From the NCBI RefSeq assembly GCF_014648775.1, contig NZ_BMRT01000007.1, forward strand, positions 62,001 to 126,000: a stretch of 64,000 nt of DNA, in the 5' to 3' direction. The position numbers were made by a program, and so were the translations under genes. Shown piece after piece: positions 52,075 to 63,101 of the stretch. The number at the start of each line of letters is the position of its first letter. Position 1 is the stretch's first letter. This stretch comes from Streptomyces abikoensis (GTDB lineage Bacteria > Actinomycetota > Actinomycetes > Streptomycetales > Streptomycetaceae). A model generated the notes under the pieces. It was not told the DNA's origin. It saw only the letters and a list, made by a program, of their open reading frames with translations, and did no database searches.

Positions 52075-53466
52075 CTACGCCGCCGCCGTGTCCGGAATGA
52101 CCGCCGACACCCGGAATCCCCCCGCGTCCGTCGGCCCCGACACGAACACCCCGCCCAGCGCCGTCACCCGCTCCCGCATGCCCACCAGGCCATTGCCACC
52201 ACTCGGCAGCCCCGCGTCCGTACCCGCACCGTCCGACGGCCCGTTCTCCACCTGCAGCGCCACCTCCGCGTCCCGGTGCGCCAGCCGCACGACCGCCTTC
52301 GCACCCGGAGCGTGCTTGTGGACGTTCGTCAGCGCCTCCTGCACCACCCGGTAAGCGGTCCGCTCCACACCGGGCGCGTACGAACGCTCCGCGCCCACCA
52401 CCGACAGCTCCACGGCCATCCCCGCCTCCCGGGACTGACCCACCAGGTCCTCCAGCCCCTCCAGCGTCGGCCCACCGTCCACCACGGCCACTGCGGGGGC
52501 GCCCGGGCCACCCGGGCCGCCCGACGACGCCGCCGCACCCGACGCCGCCCGCACCCGCGCCGACGCGGCCACCGCCACCTCCGCCAGCCGCTGCGACTCC
52601 GCCGCCCCCGGCCGCTCGGCAGCCGGCGCACCGTCCTGCGACGTCCGCAGCACGCCCAGCATCTCCCGCAGCTCCGTCAGCGCCTGCCGCCCCATGTCAC
52701 CCACCAGCCCCGCGTTCCGCGAGGCCTTCTCCGGATCCTTCAGGGCCACGGCCTGCAACGCGGCAGCGTGCACCACCATCAACGAGACCCGGTGCGCCAC
52801 CACGTCGTGCATCTCCCGGGCGATCCGCGTCCGCTCCTCGTTACGGGCCCACACGGCCCGCTCCTCCGCCCGCTCGGCCAGCAGCGACAGCTCCCGCTCC
52901 AGACCGTCCGCCCGCTCCCGCAGACTCTCCACCAGCCGGCGTCTCGCCCCCACGTACAACCCCAGCAGCACCGGAGGCGCGGTCAGCCCCAGCGCCAGCA
53001 GCACGGAGATCGCGAGCATCGACCACCAGCCGGGGTGGTAACCGTCCTGAGCCATGTCCTGATGGAACCGGGCCACCGCCACGACCAGCGTCCCCAGCAA
53101 CGACGCCGCCGACAGCACCACGATGATCCGCCGCGGCACCTCGGAGGCCGCCAGCGAGTACAGACCGACGATGCCGAGCAGGAAACCCAGCTCCGCCGGA
53201 GTCGTCGCTATGGAGAGCAGCACCACGGCGACCGGCCAGCGCCGCCGCACCACCAGAGCGGCCCCCACGGGCACGCCTATGAGCCCCCCGAGCACGGCGG
53301 GCATCCCCACCTCGTGCGCGAAGGAGACGCCCTCCAGCAGACACTCCAGAGCCGACACCAGAGCCAGCGCCACATCGAGCACCATGCTCCGCCGCCGAGC
53401 CCACCACCACGGCCCGGAGGGCGCGCCCCGCGCGCCCTCTTCCACGATTGCCCCCGTTGCGGTCAT
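52075..53466 (-). CDS. sensor histidine kinase, NarL/LuxR-type (HisKA_3)
   Basis: A 463-residue membrane kinase. Residues 25-190 hold about five transmembrane helices with no large sensor domain; a coiled coil (195-215) is followed by the HisKA_3 phospho-acceptor box EMHDVVAHRVSLM with His220. The C-terminal ATPase (about 345-463) has an N-box ALTNVHKHAPGAKA and a G-box GGNGLVGMRERV. The Ala/Gly/Pro-rich insert at 285-340 is unusual. No response regulator is in the window, so it is an orphan here. ATG 53466 (MTATGAIVEEG) is chosen; an upstream in-frame ATG at 53562 would add 32 residues. Confidence 0.85.
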   Translation of the reverse strand: MTATGAIVEEGARGAPSGPWWWARRRSMVLDVALALVSALECLLEGVSFAHEVGMPAVLGGLIGVPVGAALVVRRRWPVAVVLLSIATTPAELGFLLGIVGLYSLAASEVPRRIIVVLSAASLLGTLVVAVARFHQDMAQDGYHPGWWSMLAISVLLALGLTAPPVLLGLYVGARRRLVESLRERADGLERELSLLAERAEERAVWARNEERTRIAREMHDVVAHRVSLMVVHAAALQAVALKDPEKASRNAGLVGDMGRQALTELREMLGVLRTSQDGAPAAERPGAAESQRLAEVAVAASARVRAASGAAASSGGPGGPGAPAVAVVDGGPTLEGLEDLVGQSREAGMAVELSVVGAERSYAPGVERTAYRVVQEALTNVHKHAPGAKAVVRLAHRDAEVALQVENGPSDGAGTDAGLPSGGNGLVGMRERVTALGGVFVSGPTDAGGFRVSAVIPDTAAA

Positions 53467-53633
53467 ACCACCCAGACTACGGGCGGGCGCCATCGGTTTT
53501 CCCGTGCGTGCGGGAGCGACGTGGGTGCACGGAGCGGATCCGAACGGGGGCGAAAGCTGCACGTTTCGCCCGAACTGTTGAATCGATCGCGGATTCGATG
53601 CTTCCGGTGGGGCCGGGCGCGGAGGCTGGCGTC

Positions 53634-54329
53634 ATGGTTCCACCGAAGACGGACATGCAGGCCCGCGCCCGCGAGCTACGGCTGGCCGGGAAGACGTACG
53701 ACGAGATCGTCGCCGAGCTGGGTGTGGCTAAGAGCTCGGTGTCGCTGTGGGTGCGGGATCTTCCCAAGCCGCAGAAGACGGCGAAGCAGATGCACGAGAT
53801 GCAGGAGGCCCGCTGGGCCCCGCACAGACGAGCTCAGGCGATCAAGCGGATCGAGACGAAGCTGGAGGCTGCGCACGAGATCGGCCGGATGACGGACCGC
53901 GAGCTCTTCCTGGTCGGAGTCGGGCTCTACTGGTCCGAGGGCGCCAAGAGCAAGCCCCATCGACTGAGTGAACGCGTCGCATTCATCAACAGCGACCCAG
54001 AGATGATCAGGCTCTACCTGGCATGGCTACGGCTACTGGGAGTCGAACAGGACCGACTGCGGTTCCACGTGATGATCCACGAATCCGCTGACGTCACAGG
54101 GGCGGAAGCGTTCTGGGAAGACGTCGTGGGTATCGGCGTCGGAATCTTCGGCAAAACGACGCTGAAGAAGCACAACCCGAAAACCATCCGCAAGAACGTC
54201 GGCGAGGGCTACCGGGGCTGCCTGGTCGTCCGCGTGACCGGAAGTGCCGACTTGTACCGTCGCATCGAAGGCTGGTGGTACGGCATAGTGTTCTCTGCGC
54301 ACGCGGCCGATCAAGTGAATCGGACATAA
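53634..54329 (+). CDS. helix-turn-helix protein with a possible LAGLIDADG-like core
   Basis: A 231-residue protein. Residues 8-45 form a resolvase/transposase-like helix-turn-helix (ARELRLAGKTYDEIVAELGV, AKSSVSLWVRDL). Residues 85-230 contain ELFLVGVGLYWSEG and, after 110 residues, SADLYRRIEGWWYGIV, with strands and charged loops between; this resembles the two-helix layout of LAGLIDADG homing-endonuclease domains but the acidic helix ends are not textbook. It ends 11 bp before tRNA-Gln. ATG 53634 follows GGAGG at 8 bases. Function is unknown; a DNA-binding or decayed homing-nuclease role is an inference. Confidence 0.6.
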   Translation: MVPPKTDMQARARELRLAGKTYDEIVAELGVAKSSVSLWVRDLPKPQKTAKQMHEMQEARWAPHRRAQAIKRIETKLEAAHEIGRMTDRELFLVGVGLYWSEGAKSKPHRLSERVAFINSDPEMIRLYLAWLRLLGVEQDRLRFHVMIHESADVTGAEAFWEDVVGIGVGIFGKTTLKKHNPKTIRKNVGEGYRGCLVVRVTGSADLYRRIEGWWYGIVFSAHAADQVNRT

Positions 54330-54340
54330 CGCGCGAACCA

Positions 54341-54411
54341 TCCCGGGTCGTCTAAAGGCAGGACAAACGGTTTTGGTCCGTTGAATGAGGGTTCGATTCC
54401 TTCCCCGGGAG
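54341..54411 (+). tRNA. tRNA-Gln (anticodon TTG)
   Basis: Acceptor TCCCGGG pairs with CCCGGGA, the D arm is GTCTAAAGGCAGGAC, the anticodon arm AACGG-TTTTGGT-CCGTT gives anticodon TTG, a short variable loop follows, and the T arm is GAGGG-TTCGATT-CCTTC. The discriminator G is followed by CC, and CCA is not fully encoded. Confidence 0.95.
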
Positions 54412-54420
54412 CCCTAAGTT

Positions 54421-54449
54421 CGGGTCCTGACCTCCCAGGTCAGGACCCG
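54421..54449 (+). terminator. terminator after tRNA-Gln
   Basis: CGGGTCCTGACCT (54421-54433), loop CCC, exact complement AGGTCAGGACCCG (54437-54449), then GCGCGCGTTTCG. Confidence 0.8.
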
Positions 54450-54521
54450 CGCGCGTTTCGACCTTCATACGCCCCGGTATCCTGCGGATGTCCACCCCCC
54501 TCGAAGCCGAAGGGCACACCC

Positions 54522-55979
54522 GTGAGCGCCAACCGCCCGGCAGCCGTCGTCGTCCTCGCAGCGGGTGAGGGCACCCGCATGAAGTCCGCGACCCCCAAGG
54601 TCCTCCACGCGATCTGCGGCCGCTCCCTCGTCGGGCACGTCGTCGCCGCCTCCCGTGAGCTCGACCCCGAGCACCTCGTCGTCATCGTCGGCCACGCCCG
54701 TGAGCAGGTCTCCGCGCACCTGGCCGAGATCGACCCCGAGGTCCGTACCGCCGTCCAGCACGAGCAGAACGGCACCGGCCACGCCGTGCGCATGGGCCTG
54801 GAGGAGCTGTCGAACAGCGGTATCGCCCTCGACGGCACCGTGGTCGTCGTCTGCGGCGACACCCCGCTGCTGACCGGCGAGACCCTGAAGCGCCTGGCGG
54901 ACACCCACGCCGCCGACGGCAACGCCGTGACCGTGCTCAGCGCCGAGGTGCCGGACTCGACCGGCTACGGCCGCATCGTGCGGGACGAGGCGACCGGCGC
55001 CGTGACCGCGATCGTCGAGCACAAGGACGCCACCGACGCGCAGCGCGCCATCCGTGAGATCAACTCCGGGGTGTTCGCGTTCGACGCCCAGCTGCTGACG
55101 GACGCGCTCGGCAAGGTGCGGACGGACAACAGCCAGGGCGAGGAGTACCTGACCGACGTCCTGGGGATCCTGCGCGAGGCCGGGCACCGGGTCGGTGCCG
55201 CCGTCGCGGGTGATCACCGGGAGATCCTGGGCATCAACAACCGCGTCCAGCTCGCGGAGGCCCGCAAGCTGCTCAACGAGCGGCTGCTGCACGACGCGAT
55301 GATGAGCGGTGTGACGGTCGTGGACCCGGCGACGACCTGGGTCGACGTGACGGTGACGTTCGAGCCGGACTCGCTGGTGCAGCCGGGCACCCAGCTGCTG
55401 GGTGCCACGCATGTGGCCTCCGGTGCCGAGGTCGGCCCGAACACGCGGCTGACGGACACCACGGTGGGCGCGGGCGCCCGGGTGGACAACACCGTGGCGG
55501 ACTCGGCCGTCATCGGCGAGGGCGCGCTCGTGGGCCCGTACGCCTACCTGCGGCCGGGGACGAAGCTGGGCCGGAAGTCCAAGGCCGGCGCCTACGTCGA
55601 GATGAAGAACGCCGAGATCGGCGAGGGGACGAAGGTCCCGCACCTGTCGTACGTGGGCGACGCGACGATCGGCGAGTACACCAACATCGGCGCGGCGAGC
55701 GTCTTTGTGAACTACGACGGCGTGGCGAAGCACCACACCACGATCGGCTCGCACTGCCGTACCGGATCGGACAACATGTTTGTGGCTCCGGTCACGATCG
55801 GGGACGGCGCGTACACCGCCGCCGGCTCGGTCATCACCAAGGATGTGCCCCCGGGCTCGCTGGCCGTCGCCCGTGGCCAGCAGCGGAATATCGAGGGCTG
55901 GGTGGCCCGCAAGCGTCCCGGGAGCGCGGCCGCGCAGGCCGCTTCCGTGGCCCTGTCGGACACCGGCGACGAGCAGTGA
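54522..55979 (+). CDS. glmU: bifunctional GlcNAc-1-P uridyltransferase / GlcN-1-P acetyltransferase
   Basis: A 485-residue cytoplasmic enzyme that acetylates glucosamine-1-phosphate and then makes UDP-GlcNAc for peptidoglycan. The N-terminal nucleotidyltransferase has VVVLAAGEGTRMKSATPKVLH (about 7-27), EQNGTGHAV and CGDTPLL. The C-terminal left-handed beta-helix (about 255-460) has hexapeptide repeats with KSKAGAYVEMKNAEIGEGTKVPHLSYVGDA. The GTG start at 54522 follows AAGGGC. prs follows after 73 bp on the same strand, as in most actinobacteria. Confidence 0.96.
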   Translation: MSANRPAAVVVLAAGEGTRMKSATPKVLHAICGRSLVGHVVAASRELDPEHLVVIVGHAREQVSAHLAEIDPEVRTAVQHEQNGTGHAVRMGLEELSNSGIALDGTVVVVCGDTPLLTGETLKRLADTHAADGNAVTVLSAEVPDSTGYGRIVRDEATGAVTAIVEHKDATDAQRAIREINSGVFAFDAQLLTDALGKVRTDNSQGEEYLTDVLGILREAGHRVGAAVAGDHREILGINNRVQLAEARKLLNERLLHDAMMSGVTVVDPATTWVDVTVTFEPDSLVQPGTQLLGATHVASGAEVGPNTRLTDTTVGAGARVDNTVADSAVIGEGALVGPYAYLRPGTKLGRKSKAGAYVEMKNAEIGEGTKVPHLSYVGDATIGEYTNIGAASVFVNYDGVAKHHTTIGSHCRTGSDNMFVAPVTIGDGAYTAAGSVITKDVPPGSLAVARGQQRNIEGWVARKRPGSAAAQAASVALSDTGDEQ

Positions 55980-56052
55980 CCGTGACACCGGCACGCCTCG
56001 CGGGGCGTACCGTGATAAGCGCACACAAAGCGACATCCAAGGAGACTGTGCT

Positions 56053-57030
56053 GTGACCGGGATCAAGACGACCGGCGAGAAGAAGCTGATGCTCTTCTCC
56101 GGCCGCGCCCACCCCGAGCTTGCCGAGGAGGTCGCGCACCAGCTGGGCGTCGGCCTGGTCCCGACCAAGGCCTTCGACTTCGCCAATGGCGAGATCTATG
56201 TCCGCTTCCAGGAGTCGGCGCGTGGCGCCGACTGCTTCCTGATGCAGAGCCACACGGCTCCCATCAACAAGTGGGTCATGGAGCAGCTGATCATGATCGA
56301 CGCGCTGAAGCGCGCGTCGGCCCGTTCCATCACGGTGATCCTGCCGTTCTACGGCTATGCCCGTCAGGACAAGAAGCACCGTGGTCGTGAGCCGATCTCG
56401 GCCCGTCTGATCGCGGACCTGATGAAGACGGCCGGTGCGGACCGCCTGCTGACGGTGGACCTCCACACCGACCAGATCCAGGGCTTCTTCGACGGTCCGG
56501 TGGACCACCTGTTCGCGCTGCCGATCCTGGCGGACTACGTGGGCGCCAAGGTGGACCGCGACAAGCTGACGGTCGTCTCCCCGGACGCCGGTCGCGTGCG
56601 GGTCGCCGACCGCTGGTGCGACCGTCTGGGCGCGCCGCTGGCGATCGTCCACAAGCGTCGTGACAAGGACGTCGCGAACCAGGTGACGGTTCACGAGGTC
56701 GTGGGTGACGTCAAGGGCCGTGTCTGTGTGCTCGTCGACGACATGATCGACACGGGTGGCACGATCTGCGCCGCCGCCGACGCGCTGTTCGCGCACGGTG
56801 CCGCGGATGTGATCGTGACGGCGACGCACGGTGTGCTGTCGGGTCCGGCGGCGGATCGTCTGAAGAACTCGAAGGTGAGCGAGTTCGTGTTCACGAACAC
56901 GCTGCCCACGCCGAACGAGCTGGAGCTCGACAAGATCACGGTGCTGTCGATCGCGCCGACGATCGCCCGTGCCGTGCGCGAGGTCTTCGAGGACGGTTCG
57001 GTGACGAGCCTCTTCGACGAGCTGGGCTGA
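56053..57030 (+). CDS. prs: ribose-phosphate diphosphokinase (PRPP synthase)
   Basis: A 325-residue class I PRPP synthase that makes PRPP from ribose-5-phosphate and ATP for purine, pyrimidine, His and Trp synthesis. It has MLFSGRAHPELAEEVA, the ATP-binding flexible loop PFYGYARQDKKHRGREPI, VDLHTDQIQGFFDGPVDHL, and the PRPP/R5P loop CVLVDDMIDTGGTI (about 226-239). GTG 56053 follows GGAG at 8-9 bases. Confidence 0.96.
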   Translation: MTGIKTTGEKKLMLFSGRAHPELAEEVAHQLGVGLVPTKAFDFANGEIYVRFQESARGADCFLMQSHTAPINKWVMEQLIMIDALKRASARSITVILPFYGYARQDKKHRGREPISARLIADLMKTAGADRLLTVDLHTDQIQGFFDGPVDHLFALPILADYVGAKVDRDKLTVVSPDAGRVRVADRWCDRLGAPLAIVHKRRDKDVANQVTVHEVVGDVKGRVCVLVDDMIDTGGTICAAADALFAHGAADVIVTATHGVLSGPAADRLKNSKVSEFVFTNTLPTPNELELDKITVLSIAPTIARAVREVFEDGSVTSLFDELG

Positions 57031-57091
57031 GTCGGGCCGAGTGCTGTAACGATCATGCAGTCGCGTCGGTGACGCGGTGATCGATTTCTGA

Positions 57092-57143
57092 GCGGCCTCC
57101 CCCGCCGGGTAGACTCCTGGAGTTGCTCGGCGAGGGAGGCCGC
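57092..57143. other. hairpin and promoter-like sequence between prs and rplY
   Basis: GCGGCCTCCC (57092-57101) and GGGAGGCCGC (57134-57143) form a 10-bp stem; the loop contains GGGTAGACTCC, a TAGACT -10-like hexamer. The hairpin could end prs, and the hexamer could start an rplY transcript that excludes the left arm. Confidence 0.4.
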
Positions 57144-57249
57144 ACTGCTGTTCGCAGTGTGCGGCGGTCCGTTATCGACGCGCTCTTCGTAGCAGGCCTG
57201 TCGTGGGCCGGGTGACCGTCCACAACAGCTGTTACTCGAGGAGTGCACC

Positions 57250-57537
57250 ATGGCTGAGATCAAGCTCGCCGCCACCGTCCGCACCGACTTCGGCAAGGGC
57301 GCCGCCCGCCGTATCCGTCGCGCCGACCAGGTTCCCGCCGTCGTCTACGGCCACGGTGCCGAGCCGGTTCACGTGTCCCTGCCGGGCCACGACCTGATGA
57401 TGGCCCTGAAGAACCCGGGCGTCGTCCTCTCCCTGGACATCGAGGGCCGCAACGAGGTCGTCGTTCCCAAGCAGGTTCAGCGCGACCCGCTGAAGGGCTT
57501 CCTGGAGCACGTCGACCTGCTGGTCGTCAAGGCCTGA
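57250..57537 (+). CDS. rplY: 50S ribosomal protein L25, short form without Ctc C-terminal domain
   Basis: A 95-residue protein that binds 5S rRNA. It contains the full L25 N-terminal domain (KLAATVRTDFGKGAARRIRR, VPAVVYGHGAEPVHVSLPGHDL, KQVQRDPLKGFLEHVDLLVV). It then stops, where Streptomyces L25/Ctc proteins such as that of S. coelicolor normally go on for about 100 residues (TL5-like C-terminal domain plus acidic tail). No leftover of that domain is seen in the 101 bp before pth, so the gene appears cleanly shortened to the E. coli-type length. ATG 57250 follows GAGGAG at about 6 bases. Confidence 0.93.
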   Translation: MAEIKLAATVRTDFGKGAARRIRRADQVPAVVYGHGAEPVHVSLPGHDLMMALKNPGVVLSLDIEGRNEVVVPKQVQRDPLKGFLEHVDLLVVKA

Positions 57538-57638
57538 ATCCCGGCCTGAGTCACGCCCCTCGCGGGTTTTCTTTCCGACCGCCGTCCCGTTCCCTCGCCG
57601 GAGCTGGGCGGCGGTTGGCGTATGAAGGAGGTATGCGC

Positions 57639-58229
57639 ATGACGGACGACTCCAGCCCCTGGCTGATCGTGGGCCTCGGCAATCCCGGCCCGGAGTACGC
57701 GGGCAACCGCCACAACGTGGGGTTCATGGTCGCGGATCTGCTGGCGGAGCGGATGGGCGGCAAGTTCAAGGCGCACAAGGCGCGGGCGCAGGTCGTCGAG
57801 GGCCGGGTCGGTCCGCCGGGGCCGGGGAGCCGCCGGGTGGTGGTCGCCAAGCCGATGTCGTTCATGAATCTGTCGGGTGGTCCGACGACGGCGCTGCGCG
57901 ACTTCTACAAGGTGCCGGTGGAGCGGATCGTCGCGGTGCATGACGAGCTGGACATCGATTTCGGGCAGCTGCGGCTGAAGCTCGGTGGGGGTGACAACGG
58001 CCACAACGGTCTGAAGTCCATCACCAAGGCGATGGGTCCGGACTACTGCCGGGTGCGGTTCGGGATCGGCCGGCCGCCGGGGCGGATGCAGGTGGCGGAT
58101 TTCGTGCTGAAGGACTTCTCGTCCACGGAGCGCAAGGAGCTGGCCTTCGAGGTCGACCGTGCGGCGGACGCGGTGGAGACGCTGATCGTGGACGGTCTGG
58201 AGCGGGCGCAGAGCACGTACAACTCGTGA
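57639..58229 (+). CDS. pth: peptidyl-tRNA hydrolase
   Basis: A 196-residue enzyme that recycles tRNA from stalled peptidyl-tRNA. The signature LIVGLGNPGPEYAGNRHNVGF contains catalytic His25. KPMSFMNLSGG, VHDELDIDFGQLRLKLGGGDNGHNGLKSI (including the catalytic Asp) and RFGIGRP are present. The start ATG 57639 lies six bases after AAGGAGGT; an ATG two codons upstream abuts the ribosome site. A 19-bp terminator follows. Confidence 0.96.
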   Translation: MTDDSSPWLIVGLGNPGPEYAGNRHNVGFMVADLLAERMGGKFKAHKARAQVVEGRVGPPGPGSRRVVVAKPMSFMNLSGGPTTALRDFYKVPVERIVAVHDELDIDFGQLRLKLGGGDNGHNGLKSITKAMGPDYCRVRFGIGRPPGRMQVADFVLKDFSSTERKELAFEVDRAADAVETLIVDGLERAQSTYNS

Positions 58230-58237
58230 CCGGGTGC

Positions 58238-58278
58238 GCCGGACGGGCCGGGATCGCGACGATCCCGGCCCGTCCGGC
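58238..58278. terminator. strong bidirectional terminator
   Basis: A perfect 19-bp stem starting GCCGGACGGGCCGGGATCG (58238-58256), loop CGA, complement 58260-58278. It lies between the convergent pth and ppc genes. Confidence 0.9.
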
Positions 58279-58292
58279 GTTTCCGTAGGGGG

Positions 58293-61019
<2,727 letters not shown>

Positions 61020-61155
61020 AGGTGCTGCTCCTTGCAGAGTTTCCGGCACTTCTGGAGGGGTGGCGGACCGCGCTGTCCGACGGCAACAGCATAGGTCGCC
61101 GCCCGACGCGCGGTCGCCCGTGGCCCTCTTGCTCACGCGCCCGGCCCTGCCATAC

Positions 61156-61184
61156 TTACGAAGCCGTAGGTTACGGAACCGTAG
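61156..61184. promoter_or_regulatory. overlapping inverted repeats upstream of the desaturase, putative TetR operator
   Basis: Half sites TACG and CCGTA alternate: TACG (61157), CGTA (61165), TACGG (61172) and CCGTA (61179). CCGTA-GGT-TACGG (61164-61176) and TACGG-AA-CCGTA (61172-61183) are perfect palindromes that share an arm. They lie about 40-65 bp upstream of the desaturase start, where the TetR protein encoded by the next gene could repress. Confidence 0.55.
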
Positions 61185-61221
61185 GAACCGTGACCAAGAT
61201 CCGACCCCCATGAGGGAACCC

Positions 61222-62223
61222 ATGACTGCAAGCCCCGACGTGCTCGAAGACGCGCCGAAGGCCCAGGAGACCCCGCTCCCCTCCGCCACGCTGGGCGGGG
61301 AGCAACGCCGGTCGATCGAGCAGATCACCCTGCTGCTGTTCATCGTCGTTCCGTTCGTCGCCCTGCTCGCCGCCGTCCCGCTGGCCTGGGGCTGGGGGGT
61401 GAGCTGGCTGGACCTGGGCCTGCTCGTGGCCATGTACTACATCGGCTGCCACGGCATCACGATCGGCTACCACCGGTACTTCACCCATGGTGCGTTCAAG
61501 GCCAAGCGGCCGCTGCGGATCGCGCTGGCGGTCATGGGCTCGCTGGCGGTCGAGGGCCCGGTGGTCCGCTGGGTCGCGGACCACCGCAAGCACCACAAGT
61601 TCTCCGACGCGGAGGGTGACCCGCATTCGCCCTGGCGTTACGGCGAGTCCGTCCCGGCCCTGCTGAAGGGGCTGTGGTGGGCGCATGTGGGCTGGATGTT
61701 CGACCAGGAGCAGACGCCGCAGCAGAAGTACGCGCCGGATCTGATCAAGGACCCCGCCGTTCGTGCGGTCTCGCGGCAGTTCGTGCTGTGGACGATGGTC
61801 TCGCTGCTGGTGCCCCCGCTGGTGGGCGGGCTGGTGACCTGGTCGTGGTCCGGCGCGGCGACGGCGTTCTTCTGGGGTTCGCTGGTGCGGGTGGCGCTGC
61901 TGCACCATGTGACGTGGTCGATCAATTCGATCTGCCACGCGGTCGGCAAGCGTCCGTTCAAGTCGCGGGACCGTTCGGGGAACGTGTGGTGGCTGGCCGT
62001 GCTGTCGTGCGGTGAGTCCTGGCACAACCTCCACCACGCCGATCCGACGTCGGCGCGGCACGGTGTGCTGAGGGGGCAGCTGGACTCCAGCGCCCGTATC
62101 ATCCGCTGGTTCGAGCGGGCGGGCTGGGCGTACGACGTGCGCTGGCCGAACGCCGCCCGGATCGAGTCCCGGCGGGCGGGCGGGGAGAAACGGGATAAGG
62201 AGGATGCCGCGCACGCGGCATGA
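61222..62223 (+). CDS. acyl-CoA / fatty-acid desaturase (membrane di-iron)
   Basis: A 333-residue integral membrane desaturase that puts a double bond (probably delta-9) into acyl chains. The three His boxes of the di-iron site are HRYFTH (84-89), HRKHHK (about 121-126) and HNLHH (about 272-276), with four hydrophobic segments between. The ATG at 61222 follows GAGGG; the ATG at 61210 lies in that ribosome site. The stop overlaps the TetR-family ATG by 4 bp, so desaturase and regulator are coupled. It is divergent from ppc. Confidence 0.92.
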   Translation: MTASPDVLEDAPKAQETPLPSATLGGEQRRSIEQITLLLFIVVPFVALLAAVPLAWGWGVSWLDLGLLVAMYYIGCHGITIGYHRYFTHGAFKAKRPLRIALAVMGSLAVEGPVVRWVADHRKHHKFSDAEGDPHSPWRYGESVPALLKGLWWAHVGWMFDQEQTPQQKYAPDLIKDPAVRAVSRQFVLWTMVSLLVPPLVGGLVTWSWSGAATAFFWGSLVRVALLHHVTWSINSICHAVGKRPFKSRDRSGNVWWLAVLSCGESWHNLHHADPTSARHGVLRGQLDSSARIIRWFERAGWAYDVRWPNAARIESRRAGGEKRDKEDAAHAA

Positions 62224-62915
62224 TTGACGGCGTGGCGATCGACAGCAACACCAGTGACAAGGACCTGCCCGCTGCCTCCGGGAGCCGGCGCGGCCGGCCC
62301 CGCCGTGTGCGGATGACCGGCGCGGAGCGCCGTGAGCAGCTGCTGGACATCGGTCGCACGCTCTTCGCCGAGCGGGGCTTCGAGGGGACGTCGGTGGAGG
62401 AGATCGCGGCGAAGGCCGGGGTCTCCAAGCCGGTGGTCTACGAGCACTTCGGCGGCAAGGAGGGGCTGTACGCGGTGGTCGTGGACCGTGAGATGCGGCG
62501 GCTCCTCGACATGGTCACGGGCGCGCTGACGGCGGGCCATCCGAGGGAGCTGCTGGAGCAGGCGGCGTTCGCCCTCCTGGACTACATCGAGAAGTCCACG
62601 GACGGCTTCCGGATCCTGGTGCGGGATTCGCCGGTGGCGCAGTCGACGGGTACGTTCGCCTCGCTGATCAGCGATATCGCCACGCAGGTCGAGGACATCC
62701 TGGGCCTGGAGTTCAAGGCGCGCGGCTTCGATCCGAAGCTGGCGCCGCTGTACGCGCAGGCGCTGGTGGGCATGGTGGCCCTCACGGGCCAGTGGTGGCT
62801 GGACGTCCGCAAGCCGCGGAAGGCGGAGGTGGCGGCGCACCTCGTGAACCTGGCCTGGCACGGGTTGGACGGGCTGGAGCCGAAGCCGCGCCTGGTCGGC
62901 CACCGCAAGTCCTGA
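62220..62915 (+). CDS. TetR family transcriptional regulator
   Basis: A 231-residue regulator. A 25-residue disordered basic start is followed by the TetR helix-turn-helix (about 33-80: REQLLDIGRTLFAERGFEGTSVEEIAAKAGVSKPVVYEHFGGKEGLYAVV) and a C-terminal ligand-binding domain. Translation is coupled to the desaturase by the ATGA overlap, which suggests it senses an acyl-CoA or fatty acid and controls that operon, probably through the repeats at 61156-61184. ATG 62220 or GTG 62232 could be the start. Confidence 0.88.
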   Translation: MIDGVAIDSNTSDKDLPAASGSRRGRPRRVRMTGAERREQLLDIGRTLFAERGFEGTSVEEIAAKAGVSKPVVYEHFGGKEGLYAVVVDREMRRLLDMVTGALTAGHPRELLEQAAFALLDYIEKSTDGFRILVRDSPVAQSTGTFASLISDIATQVEDILGLEFKARGFDPKLAPLYAQALVGMVALTGQWWLDVRKPRKAEVAAHLVNLAWHGLDGLEPKPRLVGHRKS

Positions 62916-63012
62916 CCCGCCCGGGCCGGGTGGCCCCCGGGGGGGGACGGCGGGGGTGGTTCGGCACCGCCGGGCTCCCCGGTGGGGGTTGCGCGCCGTC
63001 GCGGCGGGGTGG

Positions 63013-63101
63013 GGTGCCCCTGTCCCGCCCTTTCACCGTTCCCCGGGTGGGGGTCTGGGGGCTTGCCCCCAGGAAACGGGAAGGGGGCGGGACCGGGGCT
63101 C
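63013..63101. repeat. dispersed palindromic element, family A copy 3
   Basis: Begins GTGCCCCTGTCCCGCCCTTT with CACCGTTCCCCGGG and ends with GGAAACGGGAAGGGGGCGGG, a near complement; GGGGGCTTGCCCCC lies inside. It resembles the copies at 1771 and 39963 and lies between the TetR and tam genes, which are convergent. Confidence 0.7.
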
